A stretch of DNA of 64,000 nucleotides, from NCBI RefSeq assembly GCF_039852015.1, contig NZ_CP156626.1:806001-870000 (forward strand). The letters are read 5' to 3'. Below, one piece after another: positions 27,857-36,491 of this stretch. How positions within the stretch are numbered: position 1 is the stretch's first letter; every line of letters begins with the position of its first letter. Both the position numbers and the translations under genes were made by a program. The DNA comes from Robbsia sp. KACC 23696. Its GTDB lineage: Bacteria > Pseudomonadota > Gammaproteobacteria > Burkholderiales > Burkholderiaceae. The notes below the pieces were generated by a model that saw nothing but the letters and a program-made list of their open reading frames with translations, did not search any database and was not told where the DNA came from.

Positions 27857-29416
27857 TCATTGCGTAACGAGGCGCCGTCTTGCGCGGACGATAGCGGCGG
27901 CACTCCCGACTGTCGTCACGGTGAACACGGCGGTTGCCGTCGAGATGCCGAACCAGTCCGACAACAGGCCGAAGGCGAGAATCGGCAGCGTGCAAGCCAC
28001 ATAGCCGATCACATAAAACAGCGAGACCACGGCGGCGCGCGAGCGCTCGGGGGCGGCATGATTGACGACGCCGGCCGAGCCGACGAAGGCCGCACCGTAT
28101 CCCACTCCCAGCAATACCATCGCGCCGGCAAAGAGCATCGGCGCCTTCAGCCAGGCTGCCGTTGCGCACACGGCCAGCATCGCCGCGACGAGGGCGACAC
28201 CGCCGATGATCGCGACCTGCGCCGGCATCCGCCGCGCGGCCAATTGCGTACTGCCGGTCACCAGTTGAAACAAGCTGAGCAATAGCGCGATCGACGCGGG
28301 ATCGTGGATCTGCATCAGCGTGTCGGCCAGCGAAGGCGTCAGTGTCATGACGAAGGTCCCCGCGCACCACACCAAGCCCAGGGCCGCGGAGGAAATCAGG
28401 AAAGGGGCGCTAGACATCGCACGCCATTGGGCCGGTCCCGCCGCTGCCGCGGACTGTGCATCGCTTTGCGCTGAAGCGGCCGATGCCGTCGACGGAACAT
28501 CGTCCCGCTTGGGACTGGCCAGGTCCGCCTCCGACTCAGATTCCGCGTCCGCGGGCTCGACAACGGAGACACCGGCCACGGCCGCTGCTGCAGCGGCCGT
28601 GGCGAGCGGTGCGGTGGCGCCCTGACTCAGCGCGGATTCGAAGGCCTCGGCGACGGTATCGACGCCGGCGCCGCTCGCCAGCGGCGCGAACGCCGAGGGA
28701 ATCGATGCCTCGGTGGCCGACGCGGGCGGGAGGACCACGCGGGTTTCGGTGTCCGTTTCCTGTGGTGCCAGGTCGAGCACCGTTTCCCGAGCCGGCCAGT
28801 AAACACGCGTCAGCGCGAATGCGGTCGCGACGCCGGACAGCGCGATCAGCAGGAACGACAGCCGTGTCGGAATCACCCCGATCCATAACGCGCCCGCATC
28901 CAGTAAGGGGCCCAAGGCACAGCCGAAGGTGATGGCACTGGTCCCGAACAAGGACGCGCGCTTGCGCAATTCCGCCGGCGCCAACTCGACGACGGCGGCG
29001 CTGGCGGAGCCGGTGAGCGCCCCCACGCCAAGGCCCGAGACGATGCGCCCGGCGACGAGCCACCAGATCGATTGCGCAGCGGCCATCGATACCGCCCCGA
29101 TACAGACGCAGATCAATGCGGGAACGAGGATCACGCGACGGTCTGCAAGGCGGTCCGACAAGCGGCCCGTGGTGAGCAGCGTCAGCAGGACACCGGCCGA
29201 GTGGACCGCATAGATCACTGTCAGCATCGTGCCGTCGAAGCCCATCTGCAGTTGCAACTGATGGTAGAGCGGAGAGGGCGCGGTGCTGTTGGCCGAGGCG
29301 ATGACCAGGGCGAGCACGGCAAGCAGCAGGGCTTTGGGGGAAGCGTCGGGACGAGTCGAACGCGAGAACGAAACCACAATAGAGCCGCGACAGGCGCGAA
29401 AAAAGAGGAACGGCAT
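27857..29416 (-). CDS. MFS transporter with a long central cytoplasmic insertion
   Basis: A 519-aa major facilitator protein with 12 predicted helices. TM1-TM3 include VLALVIASANSTAPSPLYHQ, then motif A TTGRLSDRLADRRVIL, GRIVSGLGVGALTGSASAAV at TM4, and the second half begins SAPFLISSAALGLVWC. Between TM6 and TM7 lies an exceptionally long, Ala/Glu/Ser-rich segment (about residues 205-335; e.g. ATAAAAAAVAGVSVVEPA), where the usual loop is 30-50 residues. The substrate is not predictable. ATG 29416 has a weak ribosome site; GTG codons around residues 14-15 are alternatives. It is convergent with the thioesterase gene, 34 bp away. Confidence 0.88.
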   Translation of the reverse strand: MPFLFFRACRGSIVVSFSRSTRPDASPKALLLAVLALVIASANSTAPSPLYHQLQLQMGFDGTMLTVIYAVHSAGVLLTLLTTGRLSDRLADRRVILVPALICVCIGAVSMAAAQSIWWLVAGRIVSGLGVGALTGSASAAVVELAPAELRKRASLFGTSAITFGCALGPLLDAGALWIGVIPTRLSFLLIALSGVATAFALTRVYWPARETVLDLAPQETDTETRVVLPPASATEASIPSAFAPLASGAGVDTVAEAFESALSQGATAPLATAAAAAAVAGVSVVEPADAESESEADLASPKRDDVPSTASAASAQSDAQSAAAAGPAQWRAMSSAPFLISSAALGLVWCAGTFVMTLTPSLADTLMQIHDPASIALLLSLFQLVTGSTQLAARRMPAQVAIIGGVALVAAMLAVCATAAWLKAPMLFAGAMVLLGVGYGAAFVGSAGVVNHAAPERSRAAVVSLFYVIGYVACTLPILAFGLLSDWFGISTATAVFTVTTVGSAAAIVRARRRLVTQ

Positions 29417-29524
29417 GGCCCGGGCAACGCGCGGTCGGCCGATTCGGCGGCCGGATCGACACCCTTCGATGTCGTCTCGCCCGCTAAACCGGATCGCCTG
29501 CTTGCCAGGCCGTCGGCTGCGTGA

Positions 29525-30853
29525 TCAGTGCAATTTGATCCGGGGCGTGGACGATTTACGCAAGCGCTGCGCGAGGGCGTCGAGCAGCGCATGCATCGGG
29601 CCGGTCAATGCCATCACGTGTTTTCGGTAAAGGGACACATACATCAGTCGCGCGAGAAAGCCCTCGATGAACAGGCTCTTACCGCTGACGCCTCCCATCA
29701 GGCTGCCCACCGCGGTCCAATGTCCGAGCGAAATCAGCGAGCCCAGATCGCGATAGCCGTATTCCGGCAGCGTCTCGCCGCGCATATGCATAGGCAGCGC
29801 CTTCGCAAGGAAAGACGCTTGCTGACTCGCGGCCTGCGCACGCGGCGGCACCATCCGTCCGGTTTCAGGCCAGGGGCAGGCCGCGCAATCGCCGAAGGCG
29901 AAAATGCTCGGATCGTCCTTCGATTGCAGCGTCTGATGCACTTCGATCTGATTCGAGCGCGTCACGGTCAGTCCGGACAAGCCGGCCAATACGGCGGGCC
30001 CCTTGATGCCGGCGGCCCAGACGGTCAGGTCCGTGGGAATGTATTGGCCGCCCTTCGTCTGGACGACATTCTCTTCCACTTTCGCAACCACGTCGCCGGT
30101 GAGGATGGCGACCCCCAGCTCGCTGAGCTGTTGGGCTGTTGCCGTGGCGACGCGCTCCGAGAGCGCGGGCAAGATACGCGCATTGCCTTCGATGAGCGTA
30201 ATCGTCACGTCCTGCCAAGGATCCAGCTTATGCACACCGAAATCGCGCAGCTCGCTCGCGGTAGTGCGGAGTTCCGCGGCTAATTCGACGCCCGTCGCAC
30301 CGCCGCCGATGATCGCCACGCGCACCAACGGTCGCGCATTATGCTGCGCCTTGGCCGGTGCGCGAACGAGGGCACTGATCAGCAGGCGCCGGAACCGCTC
30401 GGCTTGCGCGACCGTGTCGAGGGCCAGCGCGTGTTGTTCGGCGCCTTCGACATTGAAAAAGTTCGTCGTGCTGCCGATCGCCAGCACTAGCGTGTCGTAA
30501 CGCAAGGTCCGTTCGGGCAGCAACGCCACGTCTTCGCCGCTGTCGCTGAACACCAGCGGTGCCAGCGTGATCGTCTTGGCTTCCCGATCCAGCGCCACGA
30601 AATCGCCCTGCTCGAATTGGAAGTGGTTCCAGTGCGCCTGTGCGGCGTACTGCACCTGATGGATATAAGGATCCATGCTTCCGGCCGCGACCTCGTGCAG
30701 CATCGGCTTCCAAATATGCGTGGCGTTGCGGTCCACCAGCGTGATGTGTGCCGTCCCGTGCTTGCCCAGCTTGCGGCCGAGTTGCGTGGCCAATTCGAGG
30801 CCGCCCGCACCTCCGCCGACAATCACGATCCGATGGCTGGTTTGCGTCTGCAT
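29525..30853 (-). CDS. ndh: Type II NADH:quinone oxidoreductase (NDH-2)
   Basis: A 442-aa FAD enzyme that passes electrons from NADH to quinone at the inner membrane without proton pumping. The N-terminal Rossmann motif RIVIVGGGAGGLELATQLG binds FAD; the second, VRVAIIGGGATGVELAAEL (about residue 165), binds NADH. The family segments DRNATHIWKPMLHEVAAG and SIFAFGDCAACPW are present, and the C-terminal amphipathic region is the likely membrane anchor. ATG 30853 follows AAGGTG; ATG 30880 would add nine residues. It lies 117 bp downstream of a DHA2 efflux gene on the same strand, with no obvious functional link. Confidence 0.92.
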   Translation of the reverse strand: MQTQTSHRIVIVGGGAGGLELATQLGRKLGKHGTAHITLVDRNATHIWKPMLHEVAAGSMDPYIHQVQYAAQAHWNHFQFEQGDFVALDREAKTITLAPLVFSDSGEDVALLPERTLRYDTLVLAIGSTTNFFNVEGAEQHALALDTVAQAERFRRLLISALVRAPAKAQHNARPLVRVAIIGGGATGVELAAELRTTASELRDFGVHKLDPWQDVTITLIEGNARILPALSERVATATAQQLSELGVAILTGDVVAKVEENVVQTKGGQYIPTDLTVWAAGIKGPAVLAGLSGLTVTRSNQIEVHQTLQSKDDPSIFAFGDCAACPWPETGRMVPPRAQAASQQASFLAKALPMHMRGETLPEYGYRDLGSLISLGHWTAVGSLMGGVSGKSLFIEGFLARLMYVSLYRKHVMALTGPMHALLDALAQRLRKSSTPRIKLH

Positions 30854-30970
30854 CTTGGGTGGCACCTTGCGGATGATCATGCCGCACGGCTCGCGTCGGC
30901 ATGAGGAAGAGAGGGAAGCGTTATTGTAACGACTGAGGGCGCCGACTGTCGGCCCCACCCTGGTATTGGA

Positions 30971-32710
30971 TCAACTTTTGTGCCGATCGCCGCCGCCGGG
31001 CTGCGCTTCGGTGGCGGGCACGGCAGCCGTATCGATCGGCGACGCGGCGCCTGGAGACGGCGCCGGCGCAGCGCCCTCGACGTCGTCGCGCACAGGCGCA
31101 TGCGCCTCGGCGCTGCCGGTCGGAGTCGAGACCACGACCGCGACTGGCTTGGCGTGCAGCGGGATATGCATCAGCTTGCGCGTCATCATCACGGCGATGA
31201 AGGCGGCGGCCGCGGTCAGCAGCATGCCCATGTGTACCGAGCCGACCAACACGTCCCGGCTGGTCGCGATGACGGTACGGCCCGCCACGCCGATCTCGCG
31301 CAAGGCATCCAGCATCTGCTGCTGCGCGGCCGGATCGACCAGCAGTTGCGGATCGCGAAAGCGTGCCGCGAGCGGCTCCGGCAGCGGTTTATCGAGGGTG
31401 GCTGCAAGGCGTCGGCCTACACCACTTTCATAGCTATGCGTGACCAGCACGCCGATGAGCGTGGTTCCCATCATGCCGCCGATCATCCGTGACGACTGCA
31501 TCAAAGCGGTGGCGATGCCGAAGCGGGCCTTGCCGGCGATGTTCTGCGAAAAGATGTTGAGATTGTTCAGCGTGAAACCGAGGCCCAGTCCCGCGCACAT
31601 GACGGATACCACGAGGAACCAGTGCGGCGTATAGGATTGCGTGACCATGACGCCCATCGCCGAGGCCAGCATCAACGAGAATCCGACCGTCAGCGTCAAT
31701 ACCGGCCGCTTGAGCCGGATCACGATCGACGTGTTGATCACGCTGCCCACCGCGATGAACGCCGCCTGGGGCGTGGCCAGCAGGCCGGCCAGCTGCGGCG
31801 ACAGGCCGAAGCCTCCTTGCAGCAGCAACGGCGTAAAGAACAGCAGCGAAAACATCACGAAGCCCGCGAGGACGGACATGATGAACAACCGCACCAGTTC
31901 GCCGTTTCGGAACAGGTCGAGCGGGATCATCGGGTGCGTGGCGCGCCGCTCGCACCACAGCAGGCCGGCCACGCTGGCGACCACGATGGCCACGAGCCAG
32001 AGGTTGTAGGCCGTCAGCCCTTCCCGCGGAATGGCTTCCACCGACATTTGCAGCGCCGCCAGCGCCACGGTGATCAACACCGCTCCGCCGATATCGAGTT
32101 TCACTTTGCCGGTATGGGCGTGACGAACCTTCGGCAGGAATCGGATGATACAAAAGAGGCTTGCCACGCCGACCGGCAGGTTCACCAGGAAGGTCGAGCG
32201 CCAGCCGTATTGCTCGGTCAGGAAACCGCCCAGCGAGGGGCCGGCCGCGGTGCCGATGCCATATGCCGCCGCCATCACCACCTGCCAGCGCACGCGTGCC
32301 CGGGCATCGGGAAACAGGTCGGGAATCGACGCGAACGCAGTGGCCACCATCATGCCGCCGCCGATGCCCTGCAGCGCCCGTGCCAGCACCAGGAACAGCA
32401 TATTCGTCGCTAGGCCGCACAAGATGGACGCGACGGTAAAGACGATGACTGCCGCCACGACAAACGGTTTGCGTCCGAAGAAATCGCCGATGCGGCCGAA
32501 GATCGGCACCGTCGCGATCGACGCCAGCAAATACGCATTGGCGATCCAGGCGTAGTACTCGAAGCCTTTCAACTCGGAAACGATCGACGGGAGGGCAGTA
32601 CTGACGACAGTCTGGTCGAGCGCAACCAGCATGTTGACGAGACCGATACCGATCATCGCAAACAAAGCTTGCTGGAAGCGCAGCGCGGACGGCGATGCGG
32701 ATTGAGACAT
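30971..32710 (-). CDS. MFS multidrug efflux transporter, DHA2 (14-TM) family, second copy
   Basis: A 579-aa DHA2 antiporter with about 14 helices: LDQTVVSTALPSIVSELKG (TM1), FGRIGDFFGRKPFVV (motif A), LVLARALQGIGGGMMVATAF (TM4), AAGPSLGGFLTEQYGWRSTF (motif C region) and a final helix LLTAAAAFIAVMMT. A Glu/Pro/Ala-rich cytoplasmic tail of about 55 residues follows. The loop before the last helix carries a polar segment (DPAAQQQMLDALREIG) common in EmrB-like exporters. It is related to, but clearly different from, the other DHA2 pump in this window. The substrate cannot be assigned and there is no adaptor or regulator gene beside it. Confidence 0.9.
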   Translation of the reverse strand: MSQSASPSALRFQQALFAMIGIGLVNMLVALDQTVVSTALPSIVSELKGFEYYAWIANAYLLASIATVPIFGRIGDFFGRKPFVVAAVIVFTVASILCGLATNMLFLVLARALQGIGGGMMVATAFASIPDLFPDARARVRWQVVMAAAYGIGTAAGPSLGGFLTEQYGWRSTFLVNLPVGVASLFCIIRFLPKVRHAHTGKVKLDIGGAVLITVALAALQMSVEAIPREGLTAYNLWLVAIVVASVAGLLWCERRATHPMIPLDLFRNGELVRLFIMSVLAGFVMFSLLFFTPLLLQGGFGLSPQLAGLLATPQAAFIAVGSVINTSIVIRLKRPVLTLTVGFSLMLASAMGVMVTQSYTPHWFLVVSVMCAGLGLGFTLNNLNIFSQNIAGKARFGIATALMQSSRMIGGMMGTTLIGVLVTHSYESGVGRRLAATLDKPLPEPLAARFRDPQLLVDPAAQQQMLDALREIGVAGRTVIATSRDVLVGSVHMGMLLTAAAAFIAVMMTRKLMHIPLHAKPVAVVVSTPTGSAEAHAPVRDDVEGAAPAPSPGAASPIDTAAVPATEAQPGGGDRHKS

Positions 32711-32833
32711 GGACGGGGCCGAACGGGCCGGCGGTAGGAAATCGGGTGAATCGAGGATACGGCCAGGCGGACCGGCGTCGGATGCGCGGCGGGACGTGGA
32801 GACTCGCCGCGCTTTATTGCGGTTCGCTGGAGC

Positions 32834-33016
32834 TCAGCGCAGCACCATGGCCACCGGTGCCGTGTCGGCCGCGGCGGCAAGGCGGGTCTCGAGCAGGCTG
32901 ACCAGCGTTTTCGCTTCATCCTGCGTGACGTCGACCCAGTAAGGGTCGCCAGCCATGTCGTTCAGACGATTTTGGGAAAATTGCAGCGTGAGCAGCGTGT
33001 CGGCGTTTTGGGACAT
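32834..33016 (-). CDS. Small hypothetical protein (60 aa)
   Basis: A 60-residue soluble, acidic protein (e.g. MAGDPYWVDVTQDEAKTLVS), not recognised. The amino-acid composition and helix-friendly pattern look like a real protein rather than a GC-rich shadow, and no larger gene covers it. There is no strong ribosome site before ATG 33016. It lies 123 bp upstream of the second DHA2 gene on the same strand and might be cotranscribed. Confidence 0.45.
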   Translation of the reverse strand: MSQNADTLLTLQFSQNRLNDMAGDPYWVDVTQDEAKTLVSLLETRLAAAADTAPVAMVLR

Positions 33017-33391
33017 GTTCAGCAGGGTATGACGGGAAAACAGGGAGGAGTGGGACGGTCGGGCCGACCCGCGCGAAGGCTATATTGTGCCCCCGTTCGA
33101 CGATGCTGCGCCGATTTCCCTGAAGTGAGGCGTGATGGGCGCCCTCGCAATCGAAGCGTCGGCTAAATACAACGGCCTCGATTTCGACGCTTTTTAAGAT
33201 TGTGGCAGCAACGTTTCTCCCCGGCATGCCCTCGCATCGGGCAGCGCGGCGTACCGTGCCGGCGATCAGACGGAACAGGATCGAATCGTCCTGTTCTGCA
33301 ATGCGGCGCGCTCATTGCAAGCGCGCCGGGAGGCGTGCCCGACCAGTTTGTCCTTTCGTCGGACGCGCTTCGGTGGTGTGCCGGTAGGCGT
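33017..33391. other. Intergenic region downstream of ompW (375 bp)
   Basis: It contains two hairpins. GAACAGGA (33273-33280) pairs with TCCTGTTC (33289-33296), and GGCGCGCT (33305-33312) pairs with AGCGCGCC (33320-33327). Both lie 65-120 bp beyond the ompW stop and may end its transcript, though no T-tract follows. I see no gene. Confidence 0.5.
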
Positions 33392-34126
33392 TTAGAACGT
33401 GTACCCGACCGACAGGAAGGTCACGATCGGGTCGATCTTCAGTCGCGTCTTGCTGGTGACCGTGCCGACGGCGGACTGCGTTGTCAACGTCGCATTGGTG
33501 CTCAGGAACAGATACGACACCGATGCGCCGATCGACCAGTGCTTGTTGATGTTATAGGTCAGCCCGGCGTTCAGTACCGGTGCGAAAGAGCTGCTCAGGT
33601 CGGCGTTGGTCTTGCCGACTAACAAGGGACTCCGGGCCGCCAGGAAGGCACCATTGGACATCTGCTGCGACAACTTCACATTTGAGTACCACACATACGA
33701 CACCCCGGCGCCCAGGTAGGGGCGGAATTTTGCCTCGGGCTTAAAGAAATTGTATTTGACCAGCAAGGTCGGACTCCACTCGTTCGCGGTCCCGAGTTTG
33801 CCCAGTGGCGAGAGATTGCCTTCGCCATACAAGCGCATCTTCGGCGGATAGCCGAATACGCCTTCGACTGAGATATGGTCGGTGATGAAATAGCCTAGCG
33901 TGAGGCCTGCGGTATCGGCATTGCTGATCGTCGCGCCGGTATTGGGGACGGTCGCCGTCTGACCGAGCGCGCTGACGGAGAGCGGCCGGCTCGAATCCTG
34001 CGGCGCCAGATGGAACCATCCTGCGTTGATCGTAAAACTGCCGGCCGATTGCGCCGATGCCGTGGTGCTTACAGCACAGGCGCATGCTGACAGGGTCGCG
34101 AACGCGCACGCTTGGCGGATTTTCAT
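33392..34126 (-). CDS. OmpW-family outer-membrane protein
   Basis: A 244-aa precursor of an eight-stranded beta-barrel. It has an AAGGAG ribosome site, a signal peptide of about 26 residues (cleavage near ASAQ), then alternating beta strands typical of OmpW: FTINAGWFHLAP, TAGLTLGYFITDHISVEGVF, PTLLVKYNFF, RPYLGAGVSYVWYSN and a terminal FLSVGYTF ending in Phe, the outer-membrane sorting signal. OmpW proteins form hydrophobic channels for small molecules and often respond to stress or oxygen. A long inverted repeat overlaps its putative promoter. Confidence 0.9.
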   Translation of the reverse strand: MKIRQACAFATLSACACAVSTTASAQSAGSFTINAGWFHLAPQDSSRPLSVSALGQTATVPNTGATISNADTAGLTLGYFITDHISVEGVFGYPPKMRLYGEGNLSPLGKLGTANEWSPTLLVKYNFFKPEAKFRPYLGAGVSYVWYSNVKLSQQMSNGAFLAARSPLLVGKTNADLSSSFAPVLNAGLTYNINKHWSIGASVSYLFLSTNATLTTQSAVGTVTSKTRLKIDPIVTFLSVGYTF

Positions 34127-34190
34127 TGCTGTCTCCTTGGACCTCGAGCCGCGGGCAGGGCTGCCCTCTTATTGAGTTGTGGCTGCAAGC

Positions 34191-34233
34191 GATAATACGA
34201 CGAACGATCGTGCTTTTTCGATTCGGTATTATC
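34191..34233. promoter_or_regulatory. Inverted repeat overlapping the putative ompW promoter
   Basis: GATAATAC (34191-34198) and GTATTATC (34226-34233) are perfect inverted copies 27 bp apart. On the minus strand the first copy supplies TATTAT as a -10 (34197-34192), with TCGAAA 18 bp upstream as a weak -35, 66-90 bp before the ompW start. The arrangement suggests an operator. Confidence 0.45.
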
Positions 34234-34320
34234 CCTGATGCGTCAAATAAGTAACGGTCGAAAGGCCCGCGTGCCGTGCTTCCGCGAGAAAAGCGCGGAC
34301 CGCCGTGATGCGCAATGTTG

Positions 34321-34349
34321 AAAAAAAAGGGCGTCACGTGGACGCCCTT
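34321..34349 (-). terminator. Rho-independent terminator of argC
   Basis: AAGGGCGTC (34327-34335) and GACGCCCTT (34341-34349) make a 9-bp stem with a 5-nt loop. On the minus strand the stem is followed by a run of eight T (34328-34321), a strong intrinsic terminator 20 bp after the argC stop. Confidence 0.9.
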
Positions 34350-34368
34350 CGTCATGCAAACGCCTGCA

Positions 34369-35322
34369 TCAATCCCGCGCCAGTCCCAGATCCTCCGGGC
34401 AGCCCAGGTGCAGATTCATGCACTGGATTGCCGCGCCTGCGGCGCCTTTGCCCAGATTATCGAGACGCGCGATCGTCACGATGCGATCGGCGTCGCCGAA
34501 CGCGAACAGATCCACGCGGTTCGTATCGTTACAGGCCTGCACGTCGAAGAAGCCGCCGTCGAGGTTATTCCCGTCGCCCACGGGATGGACGTCGATGAAA
34601 TGCTCGCCGGCGTAATGCTCGCGCAGGCAGGCCTGGATATCGTTGACATCGGCCTTCCGGGCGAAATGGCTCGGATGCCAATAGGTGGTCACGGCCAAAC
34701 CCTTCAGGAAGTTGCCGACGATCGGCGTGAAGATCGGCGCGGCCGCTAGGCCGCCGTGCGCCTTCATTTCCGGCAGGTGCTTGTGCTTCAGCTCCAGCGA
34801 GTAGGGGCGCGGGCCTTCCAGTGCCGTCGGCAACGGGATCGCTTGATAATCGGCGATCATCTTCTTGCCGCCGCCGCTATAGCCGGTCAGCGAATAGGCC
34901 GAGACCGGGTAGGACGCGGGCACGATGCCGGCTTTCACCAGCGGATGCACGCTCAGCAGGAAAGCCGAGGCGTGGCAGCCCGGCACGGCGATCCGCTTCT
35001 TGGCGCGGATCGCATCGCGATAGGCCGCGCCCAGTTCCGGCAGACCATAGGCCCAATTCGGATCGGTGCGGAAGGCGGTGCTGGCATCGATGATGCAGGT
35101 ATTCGGGTTGGTCACCAGAGCCGCCGATTCGCGCGAGGCGACGTCGGGTAAACACAGGAAGGTGACATCCGATGCGTCGATCAGCGCGCGACGCGCCTCC
35201 GGATCCTTGCGTCGGGCTTCGTCGACACGGAGGATCTCGATATCAGCGCGCGCGCTCAGGTATTCGAAAATCCGCAGGCCGGTCGTTCCTTCCTGCCCGT
35301 CGACAAACACTTTGAAGCTCAT
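34369..35322 (-). CDS. argC: N-acetyl-gamma-glutamyl-phosphate reductase (short, type 2 ArgC)
   Basis: A 317-aa NADPH-dependent enzyme reducing N-acetylglutamyl-5-phosphate to the semialdehyde in arginine synthesis. The N-terminus [20 protein letters not shown] is the dinucleotide-binding region. The active-site Cys116 is in [10 protein letters not shown], followed by [15 protein letters not shown] and the C-terminal [14 protein letters not shown]. The length of about 315 aa and the GQEGTTG motif identify the type 2 form. ATG 35322 follows GAGGGAA. The gene stands alone, with its own terminator. Betaproteobacteria commonly carry another argC elsewhere, which cannot be checked here. Confidence 0.94.
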   Translation of the reverse strand: MSFKVFVDGQEGTTGLRIFEYLSARADIEILRVDEARRKDPEARRALIDASDVTFLCLPDVASRESAALVTNPNTCIIDASTAFRTDPNWAYGLPELGAAYRDAIRAKKRIAVPGCHASAFLLSVHPLVKAGIVPASYPVSAYSLTGYSGGGKKMIADYQAIPLPTALEGPRPYSLELKHKHLPEMKAHGGLAAAPIFTPIVGNFLKGLAVTTYWHPSHFARKADVNDIQACLREHYAGEHFIDVHPVGDGNNLDGGFFDVQACNDTNRVDLFAFGDADRIVTIARLDNLGKGAAGAAIQCMNLHLGCPEDLGLARD

Positions 35323-35526
35323 CGCGCTTCCCTCAATTACGTCATAACAACGCCACACACGGCGCACCGGTGCACGCCGTCCTTCTGCGACGTGCACCTT
35401 CGCATTTTAAAGGTAAGCGCTAAGCATTTGTCCGGTTTTCTGTAAATGCCATCGTCGATAGCAGGGCATGGCCCGTCGTGCCGGCGCATACGAAGTCCAG
35501 GTGCGGCCGGGCCGCCCGCGCGACGA

Positions 35527-36291
35527 TCAAGGGCGGCGGGGCCCGGGCGTCGCCGTGCGCATCTCCAGGCTGGCTTGCGCAATGGCGTCATTCGCGATTT
35601 CATGTTCGAAGAACGGCGCGGGCAAGCCCTGCGCGACATGGCTGATCGGTCCTTTCAACGCATAGACGGTCAAGCGGAAGCGGTGAAACTGGGCGTCGGG
35701 CGCCGTGACCCAGATAGGGCGGCCGGCCCTGGCCTCGTTGGCGTCGCCGTTCGCGCCGGTGCTCAGACAAGGCCCGGTGTAACCGTCGTCGCCGGCATCG
35801 TTGCGTGCCTGCATCGCGCCCAAGGCAGCCAAGGCACCGGATGCCGCGGCATTCGCGGGAAGCTGGTCGATCGACGCAGGAATACCCGCGACCGCCCAAA
35901 ACCACCAGCCGCGTCCAGGCGCATCGCGGTCGTATAGGGTAATCGCGAAGGAAGTCGTGCCGGCAGGGGCGTGTTGCCATTGCACGGCGGGCGATTGGTT
36001 TTTGCCGCCGCACTTCTCGCCGATCTGCGCGATACCCAATGGCAGGCCAGGCTGAAAATCCGGACTGCTGATCGAGAACGGTGGCGCGGCGTAAGCGGAT
36101 GGCACGGTCAGCCGAAAGGCGAGTGCGGCAACGACAATCAGGCGGATCAATCGATGCCGGATCGGCGCCGAAGCGCGTCGCAGTGCGTCGGGGTCGCGCC
36201 CGGCGAAGCAGTCGAAGAAGGATGCATCCCATGCTTGCGTGGTCGGCGAGCCGACCCACGTGACACTTGAACGGATAGCAAGCGGCCTCAT
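35527..36291 (-). CDS. YbhB/YbcL-family PEBP-like protein, probably exported
   Basis: A 254-aa protein with the phosphatidylethanolamine-binding-protein fold of the bacterial YbhB/YbcL group: FSISSPDFQPGLPLG, CGGKNQSPAVQWQHAPAG, FAITLYDRDAPGRGWWFWAV and the C-terminal FHRFRLTVYALKG. A hydrophobic segment LIRLIVVAALAFRL ending near SAYAAPP (about residues 48-69) looks like a signal peptide. That would mean the true start lies well inside the 254-aa frame, although no good ATG precedes it; ATG 36291 is therefore provisional. The role of this family in bacteria is unsettled; ligand binding or inhibition of proteases or kinases has been proposed. Confidence 0.75.
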   Translation of the reverse strand: MRPLAIRSSVTWVGSPTTQAWDASFFDCFAGRDPDALRRASAPIRHRLIRLIVVAALAFRLTVPSAYAAPPFSISSPDFQPGLPLGIAQIGEKCGGKNQSPAVQWQHAPAGTTSFAITLYDRDAPGRGWWFWAVAGIPASIDQLPANAAASGALAALGAMQARNDAGDDGYTGPCLSTGANGDANEARAGRPIWVTAPDAQFHRFRLTVYALKGPISHVAQGLPAPFFEHEIANDAIAQASLEMRTATPGPRRP

Positions 36292-36491
36292 GAGATATGC
36301 GAGCGATTGGACGGATATCGATGAACGAGTCTATCACGGCAGCGGCGGCTGGGTCGGCTCGCGCGCGGCGGTTTTGCGTGCCGGGTTTGGCCGTTTGCCG
36401 ACGATCGGCACGGCCGGCCATCGTCAATGGTTATGCGGTATGTGGGTACAGCGGAGAGACAGTGGATGAAGCGTAAAAGGGGAGGGCAAGG

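Noticed and set aside
33200-33622. Open frame of 140 codons between the 60-aa protein gene and ompW
   Set aside because: It runs antisense into the 3' end of ompW, and the composition is that of a shadow.
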